Shown here: positions 60,988 to 64,000 of the stretch, piece after piece
Position numbering within the stretch: position 1 is the stretch's first letter
Layout: each line of letters starts with the position of its first letter
From: Quillaja saponaria
Lineage: Eukaryota; Streptophyta; Magnoliopsida; Fabales; Quillajaceae
DNA length: 64,000 bases
NCBI GenBank assembly: GCA_029379385.1
Contig: CM055618.1
Coordinates: 14,299,071 to 14,363,070 of the forward strand
Direction: 5' to 3'
Translations under genes and position numbers: made by a program
Notes under the pieces: model-generated
Database searches by the model: none
The model's input: only the letters and a program-made list of their open reading frames with translations
What the model was told of the DNA's origin: nothing

Positions 60988-62952
60988 TCATGCTTGTTCC
61001 AACTCAGATGGTCTGTCTGGTTTGCTCCTCTTAGTGTCTGGACTAGTATGAGAAGAATTTGCACATGACCCAACTGTTAATTCATCACTTTTATAGCTCA
61101 AGCAAGCAGCATCCAGCACCCTAAGAGGGCTTTGAGGCGCAAATGGGGTTGAGCTAATGGCAACAAATGGTTTGTCTTTGATCCGTTCAAGACACTTCAG
61201 AAGCCTCTCCTGCAAAATGCAAATCCCATAAACAGAAAATTCAAATCCAAAACTCATATAGGTAACTAAGAAGATCAAACACCGACATCTTTTTCAAGAG
61301 CAAAAGCAAGGCACCACCGTTTCACCTTTTCTACAATTATAAAACAAGAAATGGCCTTATCAATCTCTGCTGTTTGCAGTCCCCCCAAAACAGAAATTGC
61401 CACACCTGCAGCAATTTCAGAAGGCCTGAATTCCAAGAAGTCAATACCTGCATTCATTCCCCACCCAGCACTGCATCAAACTCATTACTTCTCAAGAACA
61501 ATTTAAAATTTTGTTAGACATACAAAAAGTAAAAGACCTCTGATTGTGCTTAGAATGAGTTGTACACATCTAGTGATGGGCGGCTTTGATGGATGCTGTT
61601 TATCACTGATTTTACTAAGAAAGTAGTCAATGAAGGAGCAAGGAGTAAGGGCATGCATTCTCCAGTTCAATGTGTTTAACACCAAAAGCTCCATCCTTTG
61701 TATAGTTTTAGCCTCAAATACAAACTTGGGTTCTCCAACCTGCCCATAATCACAAGACTATCGGAATTCAGATGAAACCCATTTATGTTTATAAAGCTAA
61801 TCTAACAATAATAGATGATTCTATACCTGTAAATCAACAGACTGAGGCACTGTAGTCTCCTCCATTTTGGCTCCTAGTGACAAACAAGCTACAGCTAACA
61901 ATTGCCCTGTCCAAGTTTTACCTTTCTAATGGCAGATGAGAAGTAGCCAGCAAATCCAAACAGACAATCAACAAGGGATTACCATAAAAGAACTAGTGAG
62001 AAAAGGCAGTAGAGTTTGCTGATCTTACAGGCAATTGATAAACTGATAGAAACCGATCCAAGTAGTTCATTGATAGACAAAAGCTCACTGGACCGAAACC
62101 GTAATTGGCATGGGCCTGTTCACCACAATATCAAGTCACTAACAGAAGTGAACCAATTCAAGATCAAGAAAGGGATATCCATTAAACATTTTCAACCAGA
62201 AACGAGGGAAACCCAAAGAACGAAGTGGCAAATAGAGAATGAAAATTCATGTCCAGTATGAAAAACTAAGCGATTTGCAACAAGCCAGTTAAGGATTGTA
62301 TACTAATACCATAGTTCCATTAACAAGTAAAAGAAAATTGGCCAGAAAAACAAAGCACAAAAATAAAATGAAATCCATGAGTGAAACAACAACTTCTACA
62401 ATGGACACATTGCAAGCAAATTGTTTTAGCAAAAAGTAACAATGCAAGAGCAGAATGTTTCAATAACCACATCCCCATTGATCCACAAACTTTGGAAATC
62501 AAAATAGGATAAAAAGAATAATCTTCTGAGGAATAAAAACTGTGTTTTCCCCAAATTAGTGAACAAAAAAATTGGAAAAATTATCAATGGCAGGCAAAAC
62601 AATATTCCAATTTAAGTAATTAAACAACCTTCCGAATCCAATCAAAAGCCTCTCTCCTAACACTCAAATCCAAATTCCCACTGCGCAGCCTCTCGAGGTA
62701 ATCCTTTTTGGGCAAATGTTCTTTCTCCCTCTCAACCATTAGCCTAACAATATCTTCACTAAACGGAAAACCCACAATGGGTTCCGATCCATTGCCACTA
62801 AAACTTAAGGATTGATGGTCAGCACGATTAATTTGGTTAAAAAGAGAAACCCCAAACCCATCTGCAGCATTACAATCAAGATCATCAAAGCACATATTGC
62901 TACTCTCCGAGCACAGAAGGTTTGAGGTTGTACGGTCAGAACTCTCTGCCAT
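60988..62952 (-). CDS. CYCD2;1: D-type cyclin of the CYCD2/4 clade (351 aa)
   Basis: Six exons on the minus strand: 62629-62952, 62029-62115, 61827-61925, 61538-61739, 61326-61447 and 60988-61209, all GT-AG and in phase. An LxCxE retinoblastoma-binding motif is present at residues 12-16 (LLCSE). The N-terminal cyclin box includes [11 protein letters not shown] (98-108), [20 protein letters not shown] (113-132) and [16 protein letters not shown] (146-161). Then come [20 protein letters not shown] and [18 protein letters not shown] in the C-terminal box, and a Ser/Pro-rich PEST-like tail ([14 protein letters not shown]). Length and motif order match CYCD2/CYCD4. The protein activates CDKA to phosphorylate RBR and promote G1/S entry in response to sucrose and hormones. 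An alternative end of exon 5 that reads on to KDVGV is rejected because VEKERLLKC restores the family consensus. Neighbouring PFK5 supports CYCD2;1. Confidence 0.95.
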
Positions 62953-64000
62953 TGAAGAACCTCGAAATGCTTAGAAAGTTGAAGAGAATCGAATCAAATT
63001 AGTCCTAAAAGCGAGGTTTTATGTAAAAATATTACATGGGTTGCAAAAAATGAGCATGCTTAATTACAGAACAAACCCATATGAGAGTATAGGGAGAGAA
63101 ACTGAGTTTCAATCTTCAATAAAGGGAACAAAAAAATGAGAAAGCAGTGAAAATAGAGCGAAATAGAGAGTGGGTAGTAGTGGATGGAGGGGAAACGATT
63201 GAAAGATGTGAGCTTTATGTAGAAACTTGAGTGTATACTTCTAGCCTCTAGGGTAAAGGAGAGATTTCGGTGAAGAAGGCTGTGCCTTCGTAGATATAGA
63301 ACCAAAAAATAGAACAAATAAACACCAAAAATGTTTTTCTTTTATCCTCTTTATCCTTTTTCTTTTTTATTCGAATTTCAAAACTTCTAAAAAGGTTTTG
63401 TTGGTCGTACATAAATTTAGTTGGCAAAATAAAAATTCCTAAAAATATGTATATATATAGAGAGAAAATTAATTATTTTCTTTTTAATTATTGAATTAAG
63501 AGGAAAATGAAGGTGACCTATTTCTCATTCCATATCCACAAGCTGCATTTATTTTTACTTAAAAAATAAAAATTAATCTTGTAACTTAGTTATTTTATAA
63601 CGCTTTTAAATTTATAAAAAAAATTAGCATTGATTATAAAATTTAAATATATAATTTAATAATAACAATAAGTCTTTTAGAGGCATTTAATAATAATATA
63701 TTATTTGTATAGTCTCATTAGTGTTGTTGAAATTATAATGAGAAAAAAAAATTTCATATTAAACATATAACACTATATACAAAAAATTTAATCATAGGAT
63801 GACATTAGAGCAAGTTTAGTCAAACACACATTTTACCTACTTTTCTTCCCTTACCATTATCAACTCACCACTTACATAGCATGGGTGAGACAAGTGTATA
63901 AACCCTACTCGTCCTTGTTCGTCCCTCCACTTATAATTAATGTCGAGCAAGCCTAATAATCTTTTAGAGACATTTAATAAGATAATTTAACAATAAAAAA
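62953..64000. other. Upstream region of the CYCD2/4 gene
   Basis: It should hold the 5' leader and promoter of the cyclin gene. A (TA)n/(GA)n run at about 63448-63464 and AT-rich DNA follow. An open frame at 63060-63317 (minus) is low-complexity and hydrophobic and is not called. A short repeat pair, AATAATAACAATAAGTCTTTTAGAGGCATTTAATAA-like, appears near 63657-63695 and 63955-63985. Confidence 0.45.

Noticed and set aside
61275..61325. Extension of cyclin exon 5 to KDVGV
   Set aside because: Using the GT at 61325-61324 joins VEK to ERLLKC, the cyclin consensus, while the extension has no counterpart.
1..64000. CRISPR arrays, rRNA, intact tRNA genes, bacterial operons or viral insertions
   Set aside because: No regularly spaced repeats, rRNA-like GC-rich blocks, complete tRNA cloverleafs or viral genes were seen. 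The window is ordinary plant nuclear DNA.

Overview
The window is nuclear DNA of a eudicot plant. It is AT-rich, its genes are broken by GT-AG introns, introns and intergenic DNA are rich in poly(T), (TA)n and (CT)n tracts, and every recognisable product belongs to a plant family. The exact taxon cannot be told from the sequence. Eight protein-coding genes can be supported, plus three broken gene copies.

Layout. (1) 0-7.6 kb: a tandem array of an unrecognised small-protein family on the minus strand, with one intact gene (6627-7136), one copy with a single frameshift (1737-2268), one multiply broken copy (239-754), one 5' stub (4545-4718) and a leftover promoter-like fragment (about 5150-5230). 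The array is interleaved with duplicated flanks and a MITE-like element. (2) 9.0 kb: a small intronless gene with the plant serine-rich-protein motif CLCSPTTHPGSFRC. (3) 11.1-13.9 kb: an NPH3/RPT2-type BTB gene (minus, 4 coding exons, 629 aa). (4) 14-25 kb: gene-poor AT-rich DNA with a degenerate repeat block, a TIR element and two abutting Helitron-like sequences. (5) 25.4-25.9 kb: a classical arabinogalactan protein gene (minus). (6) 30.4-33.0 kb: a Bet1/SFT1-like SNARE gene (minus), head to head with (7) a GEM-like GRAM-domain gene at 33.5-38.4 kb (plus). (8) 45.4-46.2 kb: an intronless zinc-finger homeodomain (ZHD1/2-type) gene. (9) 51.7-58.4 kb: a plastid ATP-dependent phosphofructokinase of the PFK4/5 group (13 exons, 531 aa), convergent with (10) a D-type cyclin of the CYCD2/4 clade at 61.0-63.0 kb (minus, 6 exons, 351 aa).

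How the genes relate. They are independently transcribed and do not form a pathway. The order GEM - ZHD - PFK5 - CYCD2/4 is informative. From memory, Arabidopsis has GEM, PFK5 and CYCD2;1 side by side on chromosome 2, and ZHD1 beside CYCD4;1 on chromosome 5. This window appears to keep the gene content of both duplicated Arabidopsis blocks on one segment. Exon coordinates were read by hand from splice sites, reading-phase continuity and family similarity; all phases close.
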